Part shown: in pieces, positions 21,701 to 34,384 of the stretch
Layout of the letters: every line of letters starts with the position of its first letter
How positions within the stretch are numbered: the first letter of the stretch is position 1
Source of the DNA: Massariosphaeria phaeospora
Lineage: Eukaryota > Ascomycota > Dothideomycetes > Pleosporales
NCBI GenBank assembly: GCA_011032825.1
Contig: JAADJZ010000001.1
Coordinates: 744,001 to 808,000 of the forward strand
Length of the DNA: 64,000 nt
Reading direction: 5' to 3'
Made by a program: the position numbers and the translations under genes
Notes under the pieces: generated by a model
What the model saw: the letters and a program-made list of their open reading frames with translations, nothing else
Told to the model about the DNA's origin: nothing
Database searches by the model: none

Positions 21701-23839
21701 CGGTTAGTGCGTATGCGGATGCGAGGAATAATTCGAATGGGAGGTGTGTGGAGGCGTGTTTTGGGTTGGGGTATCGGTTTGCGGGGACGCAGTAGTAAGT
21801 TGCAGGTGTTTCTTTTTGGCGCAATGTGTCGGTTTTCATGCAGTCTGCGTTTTTCCATGTCACCTTCGCGACGGACTGCCTATCTTCTCTTTGGGTTTGC
21901 ACTGTCCTTTCTTCCTTTCTTCGCCAGTCCGTCTTATCTTGCACCATGGCCTCCCAACCCGCCCAGTTCTTTTATTTTGTACTTTTTCCATTTGGTCCTT
22001 TCCACAGTCTTCACTTCCATGCTTAGTTCCTTCACCGTCCTCTCTGACTCCCCCTCCGAATTCTTATCACCCTTTCTCCGCACTCCCTCCCTAACACAAC
22101 CTACCCCCTTCTATCTCCCCTACTTCTCTTTTCCTATCCCTCCCCTCCCTCCCCCAATTAACTAACCAACCCCCCCACAGCTCCCGCGAATGCTGGTGCG
22201 GCCACGCCCTCCCCCTCCTCCTCACCCCCCCTCAAACTGCAACTTCCCCTGCACCGCCACCCCCTCGCAAACCTGTGGCGGCGACGGCACCCTACACACG
22301 CACCCACACATCTCGCTCTTCGGCGACCGCACGCGCTTCTCCGGCAACACGTCCTCGCCCCCGCTGGCCGTCGTGCCGCGCGTCGCCGCCTACACGCTGC
22401 GCCACTGCTACGAAGACGTCGGCCAGAAAACGCTCAGTGCGAAGATGGTGGCGAGCGACAATATGACGGTGGAGATGTGCGCGGGGTTTTGTGGGGGCTG
22501 GACGTACTTTGGATTGGAGTATGCAAGCGAGTGTTGGTGTGGGGGTGGGGTGAGCGGGGAGGCGAGGGTTAGGGCGGTGGAGGAGTGTGGGATGGTGTGT
22601 AGGGGGAGTAATAGTCAGTATTGTGGGGGGGCTGGGAGGATGTTGGTGTATGGGTTGGAGGGGGCAGCGGGGGAGAGTTCGATGGGCGCGAGTGGGAGCA
22701 AGACGGCGACGGTGGCGCTACCTTCGTCTTCTTCGGCTTTGGGGTCGTCGACGGTTTCGATGTCGGCTGGGTCGACAGGCGTGAAGACGAGCTTTTCTTC
22801 GGTCGCGTCGACGGTATCTTCGGTCGGAACACGGTCATCTTCATCGTCGTTGTCGTTGTCGCCGTCATCTGTATTCTCGCCGTCCGCTTCAACGCCATCA
22901 ACCGCGCCGCCATTACCATCAACATTTTCCTCGACCACTACCACACAGCCAACATCCCCTTCTCTACCCTCGCCATCGACATCTTCCCCAACAACCAAAC
23001 AGCCAACATCTTCCCCACTCTCGTCAACAGCAACTCCGCCAACTCCAACCCCACCATCGCCGTCCTCTCTCCCCCCAACACCAACAACCTCTCCCCTTTC
23101 CCTCTACACCCCTCTCGGCTGCTACCACTCCCCACCCTCACCCCCACCCTCAAACCTCACTCTCGCAACTCTTCCCCCCTCCCTCTGCGCCCTTACCTGC
23201 CACCCCACCCCCTTCTTCGCGCTCTCCACATCCCGCAACACCACCTCTCCCACCAACACAACCACGACCTGCCACTGCACCACCGGCATCCCCCTCACCA
23301 TGCCCAAACTCTCCTCCACGCTCTGCACCACCTCAGACCCTCCTAGCGGCGACGACGCCAGCGCCAGCACCGCATGGAGCATCTACCAACTGCTCTCCAC
23401 CGCGCACGCCAACCCCGCCACAATCCGCGGCTACACCGCGCGCGGGTGCTGGGCGGAAAAACCTGGGGCGCGCGCTCTGCCGTTCGTGGTTGCGCGCGAC
23501 GATATGACGGTTGAGGGCTGCGCGGAGGTTGCGCGGGGGGCGAAGGCGGGGGTTTTTGGGGTGGAGTATGGGCGTACGTATTGTTCCTTTTTCCTCCCCT
23601 CCCTGACTCGCGAGTAAAGTAGAATGCTCCGCTGACGATCTTGGTTTATTATAGGTGAATGCTGGCACGGCCCCGCGCTTGACGGCGCTGTGCGCGCGGC
23701 GTCGGATAAGGAGTGTTTTTTGCCGTGTACGGGGAATGCGTTTGAGAGGTGTGGGGGGTTGAATTTTTTGGGGGTGTATGGGGGGGAGGGGGAGGGGGAC
23801 GGTGAGGGGAAGGGGGGGTTTATGGGCGTGGGGGAGTGA
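18729..23839 (+). CDS. Secreted PQQ-propeller protein with immunoglobulin-like and WSC domains (frame broken at a C7 run)
   Basis: Five exons, about 1510 aa. Introns: 18875-18930, 19188-19237, 21795-22180 (386 bp, unusually long and C/T-rich) and 23574-23654. A signal peptide (residues about 1-30) is followed by a beta-propeller with PQQ-like blades ('VYVATTQNNVYKLDVKTGAIVGS', 'GRVYLGTTQGFIYGFG'). Two ASH/Ig-like repeats follow (about 480-760), then Cys-rich WSC units ('YVGCFKE', 'ECWCGHAL', 'CGGDGTLH'; 'CYEDVGQKTL', 'ECWCGGG', 'QYCGGAGR'), a Ser/Thr/Pro linker and a last WSC ('ECWHGPAL'). Inside the first WSC the frame must shift by one base at the C7 run 22225-22231; one extra C would repair it and make the total length divisible by three. 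Probably cell-wall-bound; the propeller's substrate is unknown. Confidence 0.75.
22225..22231 (+). other. Apparent frameshift at a C7 homopolymer inside the first WSC domain
   Basis: Upstream codons read 'ECWCGHAL' in one frame; downstream codons read 'CNFPCTATPSQTCGGDG' in another. Both are normal halves of one WSC domain and no intron signals lie between them. The C run is the likeliest place for a lost base. Confidence 0.6.
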
Positions 23840-24334
23840 GCGAGTGGGCAAGAGATATGGGAGTAGGGGAGTAACTAGAGGAGACGCCTAACGCAAACGT
23901 ATATATACTGAGGAGACATTACACCGCGACAGGTCCAGCTATGAACAAGAGGGGATGTTTTCCGCGAGGTTGATACAAACATACACGTTCTCTGACTTCC
24001 AGGCACGCAGTACCTAACCATCCTTCCTTCCAAGTCTGCCTGCTCCGCCAGCACACACACACACAGTCGTTCGCCAATTCGAGTTCGAGTCCGACTTCGA
24101 GTCTAAATCCGAATCTCGTACCCACCTTTACCCCAAGACCACAGACCCGTCTCCACCGACGGCGGCGTACATACATACATACCTATATATCTGAATATCT
24201 ATCCAACTCAAACTAAGCTGAGCAAAACGGATACGCATGTAGCCCTATACCATACCAGTTCGTCGCGGTTGTCTATCTTAGCCTCGTCTCGCGAACGCAA
24301 CCGTGGTATCGAGTGACCGAATGAACGAGATAGG

Positions 24335-24436
24335 TAGGTAGGTAGGTATTGTTTCTAGCAGTGTAGCCGTTCGCCTACACCGCTCTGCTTAACTTAAATC
24401 ACCACCACCTTCCATACCACACCACACCACACCACA
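24335..24436. repeat. Microsatellites (TAGG)n and (ACCAC)n
   Basis: A run of gtag/gtaggtagg units at 24335-24351 and about four copies of accac at 24412-24436. Confidence 0.7.
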
Positions 24437-27400
24437 GCATATCCCACTTTCTCCGCAGCGCCAACTTCCCACTTCCCACTCGCACCCACTCGATTGATAA
24501 AAGCCCCACGCCTCCGACAACGCCACGCAGTCAGTTTTCCAAAAGACAAAACACAAAATCAGCAATGCTGTTCGGCGGTTGCAGGCATCGATATCGCATG
24601 GGACCCATCGCCTTGGAAGTCAAACTCAACTCAAACGAGAAAACGGTGCAGAGGAGGAAAGGCAAGCAAAGATAGGGTGAAGATCTGTGGTATGTGGATC
24701 GTTAGGGTATGTTGGGAGCACGCAAGCGGCGGAAGGGTAAACTACATACCTACACATCTACCTAGTGACGGAACGAGGCGTGATAGCTGTTCATTACCTG
24801 CTCCGTATGCACAGTACAGCGCAGCTCATCCTGTTTATGCAATTCAGCGAAAACACCACCAGCAACGTGAACGAGCAGTTCAACAGAACAAAACCCAAAC
24901 CGAACTGAACCGTCGCGCTAGGTGGTCATCGAAATGGGATGCAACGGACCGGAACGAATTGTATTCACCTGCGTGCGTACATTGGCGTGCAGCATGTATG
25001 TACGCTTGACAACCGGAGGTGCAGGTATAGGTAGATATCTAGTGTAGCGAGCGTAACTGCCAATGAAGAAAAAGTACGAGTACATCAGGAACTAACTGCT
25101 CCATGGAGCCTCTAGGACTAGACCGAGACTGTGAACGAAACCAGAAGAGACGAGACGAGACGAGTCTGACCTATTGCTGGTATGATTTGATCGGAGTTAG
25201 GTTGGAGCCAGAGCTTAGTGAGTAAGGTAAGCATTGACATGTATAATGAGTACGGTAAGTGAGCGACTAGGCGAAGGATCTCTTACTGTGTGCACAATCC
25301 AACGTCTACAAGCTAGAATTTGCCATCGTAGTACCTGGAAATGCTAACCTGATGCCAGTTTCCATTTCCAGTCCAGTCCTGTCCAGTCCTGTCAGCGAGA
25401 ATCAGGTACAGGCAGCCAACTACTTAGTGCGCTGCTGTAACTACCTAGGCACTATGCGCCCAGCTACGCTACACCTATTATACCTGCTTGCGTCCTCCTG
25501 TCCTACTCTATATTTCACTAACTGTACCTGGACTATACTCGCGGGAGCGGGAGCACATGCGGTCGATTCGATGCGGAGGACGCGGGTCACTAACGTCCGG
25601 TACATATACCTTCCTACATATGTACATGCATCAGCATCATAGGCAGGTACTTTAGAAGCGAGCTGATACATGACGCATGTACACGCACATGCGCGGCGCT
25701 GCGATGTGTCGAAGCCGCTACCTACAGCCAAGGTGCATGCAGAAGTGCAGTCTGTTGATGGGCTTAACCTGTGGCGTGTGCGAGACAAGTAGACGGGAGA
25801 TGGGTATGTGAGTTGGTATGTATCTCGCATATGTTGCTGTTTGTGTAGGACGGCTTCGTGCTGTTCGACTACGTACGAGTGCAGACGAGATCAAAACTTT
25901 AAACGGTGCTTCTGCTCCGTACATACGAAGGTCCGCGGACAGGTAACAAGCACGTGTGAGCGTGTAGCATACCTAGGTAGCATGCGGAGCAGCCGCAGAG
26001 TTGGTTTACAGCCACAGCGGCGCACCACTGACCGTGTTCGGCGCATAAACGAAGAACGCCTGCAGCCCACAAACACAGATATCCCGTCCCTGGAAGTCTT
26101 TGTTAGTGACATTCGGCTTGTACACTTACCTTGGGTAGGTCCTCGTATTCGCAGAAAAGTTGCCGGCAAGGTGTTGGTGGTGGTGGTTGGAGTGGCTGAG
26201 TCACTGGCGAGGAGGTTGCAAAAACGAAAAAACGAACTAGGTAGGTGGACGGCAGTGTCCGCGATCGATCGTGAAAAGTTTATTAGAGGGAATCCTTCAG
26301 CCAACAACCGCGGCCATGTCCGAACGACTCTAATGAGAGAAAAAAAAGAATTCCCAGAATCGTGGATATGCCGCTTCCGCGCAGTATCGAAAAACGGGCT
26401 GAAAGGAGCTAGGCGCCAGGCCGTTCACTTCATGCGAACGGCTGGCTCGATTGAGAAAGTGGGAGACATTGCAGCTGGGATCTCCGATATTGACGACGGT
26501 AGTTCCTGCCAAAGGCCGAGTTTATCCAGCCGCCCGTTTGGACTGAACTGTGAGCATCGGCCGGAGTTGGGGTCGAGGGCTGACTGATTGATTGACTGTT
26601 GAGGTTTTTATGGCTGGGATAAGCGAGAAAAAGAAGGTAAGACTTTAGATTGGGAAAAGAAGTTGATTAGATGCATAGTGCGATAGCGCTTGGGTGAAGT
26701 AGCGCAGTCAGGTCCATATCCCCGAGTCTCAGGCTGAGTGCACATTCTGTTATTCGGGCTTCATATCTGGTGGTAGGCAATAGCGATATTGATAGTAGAG
26801 GCGGTGGCGCCAACGAGTCTTTTGGTGGCAGACCAAGCACCGCACTGCACTCTGCATGAAAGATACGCCCGCCCGCCTTCCGCAATTGCATACGGGGCGG
26901 CAGCAATGATCCAGCGATCCGGATCTCCAGCTGTTCGCTGCTGATGCTTTCTAGGCAGAATGGGCGACAGGCAGAATGCACGCACTGGCATGGTACATCC
27001 TAACTGGACCGTCTATACTCCGCCGCGCCGCATCTTAGAACGGGTGTTCGAGTTCCTTGCCAGTGACCTGCCTAGAAGGGGTCGCGGTCGACAAGAGGAA
27101 CCTGGAACTGCTTGATACAGTCGCGAGTTGGAGTTTCGAGACATGTCGTTGCAAGGCGGGCGACGCAATTTCGCTTCAGGCCATCTGGCAAACTGCAGTG
27201 TACCCCGAAGGAGTCGGTAGGTACATGCCAACGGCGACAGGCGCATGTGATGCAGGCAGCGATGTCGTGCCTAGCATGCGGGTAGCGGAAGCGATGTGCT
27301 GTGATGAGAAGCGGCTCTGCTGCTGGCTGCGAGATGGCAGGCTGCGCAGCGGCAGCAACGATGCTGCATGGCAGCGGCGGTCGATAAGCGTCGCGCAGGC

Positions 27401-29874
27401 ACTGTATGTGTGTCGCTGCTTCACATGCAAACGCCGTCCCAGAGGGAAAGATGGGCTGCCACTATCTACGGACGGACTCCAGTGAAGCGCGCTCCCACGT
27501 TCATGATGGCCCCCAGCGACGAGCCGGCGACCTGCAAGCCCGCGGCGGGGTAGTGTGCACTGTGGTGTCGCCGTGTATCGCAGCCCGGGCCCGAGCCAAG
27601 CGGAACCACGACGACCAGTATATTGCTTGATCCCAGTCGGTTCAACAGGATGGAGTTTGACAAAGCAGGAATAGAACAGCGGTGAGCGGGCCCCACGAGC
27701 GATTTGCTGGCAGAAACGGAACAAACGTTTTGGGACGCGCCTGGCCAGCGACACTGGGTCTCCCCTCACGTCGGAGTCGTCGTGGATTGCGAAGGGCTGC
27801 CTCAGGATGGGCCAGAGAGCAGATTACTTGTGGAGGCGCTAGAGAACCGACAGCAAGCGGGTGGCAGCACAGGTGAGATGACAAGCGGTGGTGGTGGTGA
27901 GGTCGACGGCTCGCGAGGCCCAGGGCCATCCGGTGAGCCAGCCACGCCCGCGCCAGCGCCAATCGCAGGCCGGCTTGGCGCGACCCGTTTCGGCCTGCAA
28001 GGAGTGGTCCGTGTCGCAAACGCGAGCGCTGGTGATGGCCCCGATAACGGCTCCGCCAGGCTCGAGACGTGGCCGCCGCTGATTGGCCCGCGGTCGGCTA
28101 TCTGGTGATTCTGATCCGTCCGATGTGCCCCCCATTCGGCGCCGTCTGCTGAAAACCCAGCATCGGCCAGCAGTGAGGCGAGGCATAGCAGAGCGTCGAG
28201 CGCTGACACGGTCGCGCAGGAGCAGAGAGTCGCAGAGAGCCGGTGCTTGCTGTGCGACGGCCCGCCAGCTGCTGCTCGTTGCCCAGGCCTTCGCTCGCCG
28301 GCATGCTCGATCCTACTGTGTAGAACGACACCGGGGCGGAGGCAGACGAGCGCGGGGCAGACGACGGCCGGGGCGTTGTGGAGTCGTGGGTGTGGACGCT
28401 GCCGGACAGGGATGCCGCTTCATCACACGCATATGCACCAGCGGGTGGGTGCAGCTGGAACTTGGCCTATCACACGGCGAAGCCCGTCCAAGTCTCGCCG
28501 TGCGGCGGGATGGCCTCACAGCTGCAGGAACACCGCCCGCCAGATTGCAGCTGATCGCGGCTTTCTCACGGCCTGCGCAGCGCCATCTAACGTTGGTGCT
28601 TGCTGGGACCGACATCGTCAACCTTCATCTGCCTGGTCCTGCTGCGGATGGGGGACCGCAAGTGCGAGCTGATGAGCGTGCTGAAGACTCGATGAAACGC
28701 AGAGGCGAGCCGTTCCATCTCGGATATGACGGATATTCCCGCCCTTCTAAGTTACGGATTCCGATTCTAGATTGCCCTCTGGTCGTTCGTTGGACGGGCC
28801 GAAACACAGTCCCCGCACTGTGGCCTCCTTCACGAGAACAACACCTCGAGCAGTTACCAAGTCGAGGTTGCTGATCCACGGCCAACCCCCCCTCCGCCGT
28901 ATCTGAGAATAGACTCCGGTCGCGGGTGGCTTTGTCCGTCACATCTTCTCCTCTTTGCTCGTGTGTTGTCTGCTTTGGACAAGACGCCATGTTGCAACAA
29001 GCCCGCTCTTAATATCGACTTCCCTAATCTCGCCCCCGAGGGTGGTCAGCAAGTTACAGGTAGAGGGTAGAGAGGGGCGCGGGCCTCGCTCCACTCCCGC
29101 TCCGCTGCGCACATCGCGCCGGCTGCACTGCACCTTTATTTCTACCTTTGCATTTTGCATGGCCTCTGCTAGGCACTTTGGGGCCCACGCGGGAATCGTG
29201 CGACTACTGGGCCCTTACAGAAGGGACCGCCGTCCGTTCCCTGCGCAGGAGACCGCACATGGTGCAACTGGTAGATCGGGCGCCACGGTCCTACGAGAGC
29301 ATTACCGTCGGGGCCATCAGGACCCTCTGTGTGACGGCCTTGTGGAAGGGATGCTGGCCTGCGTGGATGTATTATCTCCGCGACGCTCGACATGAAGCGG
29401 ATGACGAGCCAATCCTGGTTCTTGTGATTCCACGCTGCCATCTGACGCCGTAACATGTCGCACAGTGGTACGAATGGGCATCGTCCACGACCTAGATTTC
29501 GTTGCCACGTCTCACTACGCGCCGCCGCCGATAGGATGCTCTCAGCTAGCGAGTCAGTCGTCGGGAGCGAGGAATGCGGATGCACTGCGCGGCTACGGGG
29601 ACCGAATCACGCTCGATGCGAACAGCTCGTTTGGCGCCTGAGGCGACGAGCTGACACAGCCGCAAGTCAGTCCATCAGGTGTGGTTGGCAGGGTGTGGTT
29701 TGTGGTTGAGGCTGTCACAGTTCGCATGGCAGACGCCGAGGGTGCGGGCGTGAGAGCAATCTGTGCTGCGGTCCCGTGACGACCTCCAGCATCGTCGTTC
29801 CAGCCTCGAGGTCGCAGCCGCGAGCACGTCCTCGCTCGCTTCGCAGTCCCGTCTGATCTTTGTTTCTGTTTCCG

Positions 29875-29917
29875 GGGTCTGTTTCTGTTTTTGTCTCTGT
29901 CTCTGTCTCTGTTTCCT
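29875..29917. repeat. Pyrimidine-rich (TCTG)n-type microsatellite
   Basis: Interrupted repeats of ctgtttctgt then three copies of tctctg, in the GC-rich gene-poor stretch. Confidence 0.7.
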
Positions 29918-30747
29918 GGCGACAGCGGCGCCTAGGGCCAGCGCTGTATCGCCGACTTGTTTCAGCGGGGCCAGACGACCGTGCTCTGCGACACGCGCCG
30001 CCCGCCACACTGGGACGTCGGCACCCTCCCCCGTGGCCAGCGCAGTTGTTGCGCTCGTGGAGTCGTGGAGTCGTGCCGTCGTTGAGGGTTGTCGCAGCGG
30101 GCAGCGGGTGGCTGACGACCGGCTGCTGGTGGCCGCAAGCGGCTAGCGTTGCCAGCACATCTGCTCCTCACCGCAACACACGTCGTCCTATCATGCGGCG
30201 CCGCCTCCCACGTCCAACTCCATGCTCGTGGTACAGGCGGCACGTTTGCGAAGGGGACGCTCCATGCATGGCGTCCCAGACTGCTCCAGAGTGGCAGAGT
30301 CCAGCAGCTGCAGCAGGTGGAGACGAGTGGCCGTGGGTCCGTCGAAGGGCTCACCATTTGCGCTCGTGGGCTGACGAGATCGGCGCGCGCTCCCGAGTCT
30401 CCACGTTGCACCAACCTCCCTCGCTGGCCGCGCTGGCCGCTGGCGATTCTGCGCCAGTTGTTGAGCGCTGGGCAATACGCAGGCCTCAGCGGTGGGGGTG
30501 CGGGCTAGAGGCTTGCCCCATCTGTCACCCCGTGGAATTGAAGACGTCGTCCCCAGGTGCTCGGATCGCGAACGACCAATTCAGTGTGCAATGTGCACCC
30601 ACGCATGGCGTCTGAACATTGCCCAGACACGAGGCCCTGCACGGCCTGCCGTCCGTCCATCCCGCTCGCCTTGGGGAGCATCCCTGCCGCGCCGAGGCGT
30701 CGTCGTTGGATGGCGGCGGCGGACATTTAGCCTGATGGAGTCTGCGC

Positions 30748-30778
30748 GCTGTTCGCTGTTCGCTGTTCGCTGTTCGCT
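30748..30778. repeat. Heptamer tandem repeat GCTGTTC, four copies
   Basis: Four near-perfect copies of gctgttc in the gene-poor region upstream of stuA. Confidence 0.85.
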
Positions 30779-33700
30779 TCCCCGGCCACTCTGATTCCTG
30801 AGTCGCAGCATTAGGGTCCCGTTGTGTGTATAAGCGGAAACGAACGCGACCTCAGCAGACGGGTTGGCCGAGTCCAGGACGGCAGTTGACTCGCGCGGGC
30901 CCTGCGCCTACGGTAGAGGTGGCTGGGCTGCTTCGGCGGTTTGGAGACGGTATCTGCCTGTCATGTCTCGAAGTCCCGCCGTGCCCATGGCCACCTGGCT
31001 ATCGATATGTATCCACGGCGCCAGAGAAGCTTTGCCCGCCTTGACTCGCAGCAGCGGCGCACATCGCCGCGGCTGGCGGCCCACTCACGAGCCGGCCGGC
31101 CTCTGCAGCGTCTGGGCCCGCAGCAAAACGTCGTGGGCGGCATGGCATGATGCATCACGGCCGGGGTCTGCGCTGCGATCAGAGGCGGCTGGGGCCAAGG
31201 GTGCCGTCTGCTTGTCGCCGCTGAGTAAGGGCGACGTGCTTCTGGATGCCCTGGCCCGTGAAGCCAGAAACGGCTCTCTATCAGCGGGCGGCGTTAGGGC
31301 TGGCTGCGTGAGGAATATCTCCGCTGGTTGTGAATGGCCGCACGCACTTCAGCCGTCCTTCTCCCTATCGGGACCCCAGCCGGCGCCAGTGTGCTGTTGT
31401 TAGAAAGGCAGAAACTTCAAGAAGGGTAGACGCCCGCTACGCTGGGGGAGGCGCCATCCCTGCCGCCGTGAGCGCTTTTCTGGTAGAGGTGGTGTTGAGC
31501 GACGGCAAAAATAGCCCGCGCGCGCTCTTCCGGCGGCCAGGCCAAGGCTGCGTGAGGGAATGGAATGGGTGGTGGTCCAGCGGACAGGCACAGCGCTGCG
31601 GTGTCTCGGCCGGCCGCTGGTGTCTCCGCTCCGTCGTCGCCATCGCCGTCGTCGTCGTCGCTGTCAGGTGGCTGGTGAGGAGCCGGAGGACGTGCCCGTG
31701 TCGGCGGCCTGTCACCGTGTGTGCGCACGGTGGGGTCGCGGTCGCTGGAGTCGCGGGCTCGCTTGCGTGCATAGCTGTCGCTGTATAGGCCGCACGTCAA
31801 GGTTTGGCCGTCCCAGGCTCTCCACCCACAGCGGCAGGCCGCTCCCTGTCGCCGTCGCCGTCCCCATCGACACGCCCCGGTCGGCCGCACATCGACGGCG
31901 CATCAGCCCAGTCAGCAGAGAGCTTTCGCCGTCCAAGGGTGCCTGTGCGCGCCGCCATGCTTGTCCAGCGCGAAACGGGGCCGCTCTGAGTCTGCAGCGC
32001 TGCCCACCCCCGGTCGGCCTTGGATTCACGGGACTCACTGCTCGGCCCAGGCATGGAGCGCTGGCTGGCCGTCGCGCGCCTTGGTCCCCCCCATGCCAGC
32101 ATCCCCGTCGCTCCATCCCAAGTCCCGCTGCGCACTCTCCCCACCAAGCCCGAAGTGCTTTTAGATTGTGCTGGCTCCGGCCCAGCCTGTCGCGGGCGGC
32201 GTGCGTTGACGCTGCTGCTGAGCGTCCCCCCAGACTCGCTCCAGCGATCGCCACCACCCGTCTTTAGGTACAGCTTGCGTCCGGGCCAGCTCCTGTACTG
32301 TACAGCGCTACAGCTACGTACATACATACATACATGGCAGACTGGAGGCATCGTGCGCTGCAGCGGCGTCGCATCGTGCTGCTGCAAGCTCCGCGTCTGC
32401 AAACCGCGCCGTCCCGCCCACGCAGCAGACGCAGCGCCTGGAGGCAGGGCATAGAATACATACATAGAATAATACGGTGGCCGGCAGCCAGGAGCAGGCA
32501 ATTGCCAGCGCGGCGTTCCGTTCCCACTGCGCACCGGCCGCGTCGACCAGCGCGAGCCCTGAGCCTGAGGAGCACACACCACACACCCTATCCACACCCC
32601 CAAGCCGCCATTCACCACGACCCACCCCCCGGCCGGGCTGCAGTGTGAGCTGTGCGCGCCTCGCCTGTCTCGGCCAGCCCCTCTTAGCCTGGCGGCCGGC
32701 CTGCTTTCGTGAGTTCGAGCCCGCAGTCAAGTCCTGCATCGCAGCCTCTGTCGACGAAGAACGACTCCGGCTTCCTCGCGCTCGACACCTGCCCCGCCGC
32801 CCACGTCGCCCTCACGCCCGCCCACTGCGCGCCCGCTGCGTCCGCTCGTCGAGGCCCTCCGTCCAGCGTCAGTCTCCCCTTTCGTTGCTTTTGCCCCCCG
32901 TCTCGCAGGCCGGCCCACGCAGCGGTTCCCGTGCTCGCCTATCTGTCGCTGGCTGGTTGGCTCGCCGCGCTAGCCCCAAAGTCACATCCCAACCACCTCC
33001 GCCTCTAAACCTCCGCCTCCCCACCGCACCGCAGCCTGCGAACAGCCTCCCCTCTGGCTTGCACTTGCATTGTTCTCTGCATTGTCTTTCTGCCCCCGAC
33101 TCGGCCGCGCTGCTTCCTGGCCCACCTGTCAATGCCATTGTCGCCCGGCTGCCTCCTCCTCCTCGTCTCCTGCTGACGCGCCCCGGCTAGTGTTTCCTTT
33201 CGGCCCTGCAGCACCCAGCATCTCTACTGCCCGGCCCACGACTGACGAGCGCGACAACTGACGACGGCTCCCTGCAACGACGACCACGCTTGCTCTGCTC
33301 CGTCCCGTGTCTGTTCAGCGCATGAGCGACCTTCCTAGCGCCTGTTCGTGCTATTCTTCCCGGCTGGCTGCTGTCGATTTACCGTCTCTTTCCGTGTTTT
33401 GAAACGAGCGCCAAAAGTTTGAATTCCGGCTTCACGACCGCGACGACCTCACGACGTGCTTTTTATCCGTTTAGCATCATTTGCAGCGTTAGAGTTCTGC
33501 GCCGTCGCCCGCGTGCGCTTCCAGCATTCCTCTGCTCCTCCCCGCTCTGGATTCTTCGCCCCGTTGTTGCACCACGCACCGTACTACCTCCGCCTTCGCC
33601 AAGTTGAAACGCGATATCCTCAGTTCGACGTCTGACAGTTTTATTTCTCGTGCCTTCCGCACTGCACCGCCGTTGCGGCTGTTTGCCCGCGTGTTTCGCA

Positions 33701-33910
33701 GCGTTTCGTTGGCTGTGCTGCGGTTGACCGACGACTCCACACCAGAGCAAACAATTGACTTGCGGTGAAGGAGCCCTCGCCACCGACCGGACCACGCCCG
33801 ATTATATCACCGGCCAGCTATCGTCTCTCCGGTTACGTGCGCAGATTCTGCACCCTACTGTTGTAGACCACTGACTGCCCGCATCCGCCCTCAACGCGCT
33901 CGGCAATCTT

Positions 33911-34384
33911 GTGGTGCTTACTCGAGAAATCTCCATTGTGAGTTTCCGATCACCCTCTAGGCACCGCCGCAATCCTCCTCCAGACTGTCCAGTCAACACC
34001 GTAAAGCTGGAGCTGCCGTCGATCTCGTCTGTCCACGCCCGAGGCCCCGTCGACACGTGGTATAATTCGCACTACGCCCCACGACCTGCCGTGTCGAGCG
34101 AGCGTTTGCCTCAGATCCAACCCCAAGCGAACGGGTCGTCGAATTCCTCATCGCCTCGGGGTGGTTCATTCAGCACTGGTTCTGTGGGGAACGGAAGCGC
34201 TAGCTCGCACACTTCCTTCGCAGCCTCGGTTAACGGCCAGACTGCGGGCTTCAAGACGCCGTCTCCGGAGCAGATTCCGCAGTCGCTCGACCGCAACGGC
34301 TCGGCCTTGAATGTGCAGTCGCAGCAGAGCTCTCCGTACGGCACCCAGCAAAGCTACGGCTACTCTCCCGAGAGCTACCACAGC
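33911..34384 (+). other. Open, protein-like leader in frame with stuA
   Basis: The stuA frame stays open for about 470 bases upstream of the conserved ATG at 34385 and its translation is rich in Ser, Gln, Asn, Pro and Tyr ('SPYGTQQSYGYSPESYHS'), like the rest of the protein. There is no ATG in this stretch, so it is either 5' leader or coding sequence reached from an upstream exon (a GTGAGT donor lies at 33939). Confidence 0.5.

Larger units (their letters stand above)
23840..33910. other. Ten-kilobase stretch without recognised genes, upstream of stuA
   Basis: From 23840 to about 26600 the sequence has mixed composition with small repeats. From about 26600 to 33300 it is GC-rich, so long open frames occur by chance on both strands and overlap each other (for example 28083-28874 plus, 31797-32618 minus). 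Their translations are Arg/Ala/Pro-rich with no domain. From about 33300 on, the sequence becomes pyrimidine-rich and probably forms the promoter and leader of stuA. Small, exon-rich or noncoding genes could be missed. Confidence 0.45.

Noticed and set aside
24060..24125. Possible tRNA B-box (gttcgagtcc)
   Set aside because: It is part of a short gagttcgagtcc-type repetition, with no A box or acceptor stem at the right distance.
28083..28874. Long plus-strand open frame of 263 codons
   Set aside because: Lies in GC-rich sequence where all six frames are open for long stretches; the translation is Arg/Ala-rich without any motif.
31560..32618. Overlapping long open frames on both strands
   Set aside because: Same composition effect; the frames overlap each other, show no domain, and no splice pattern or signal peptide supports any of them.
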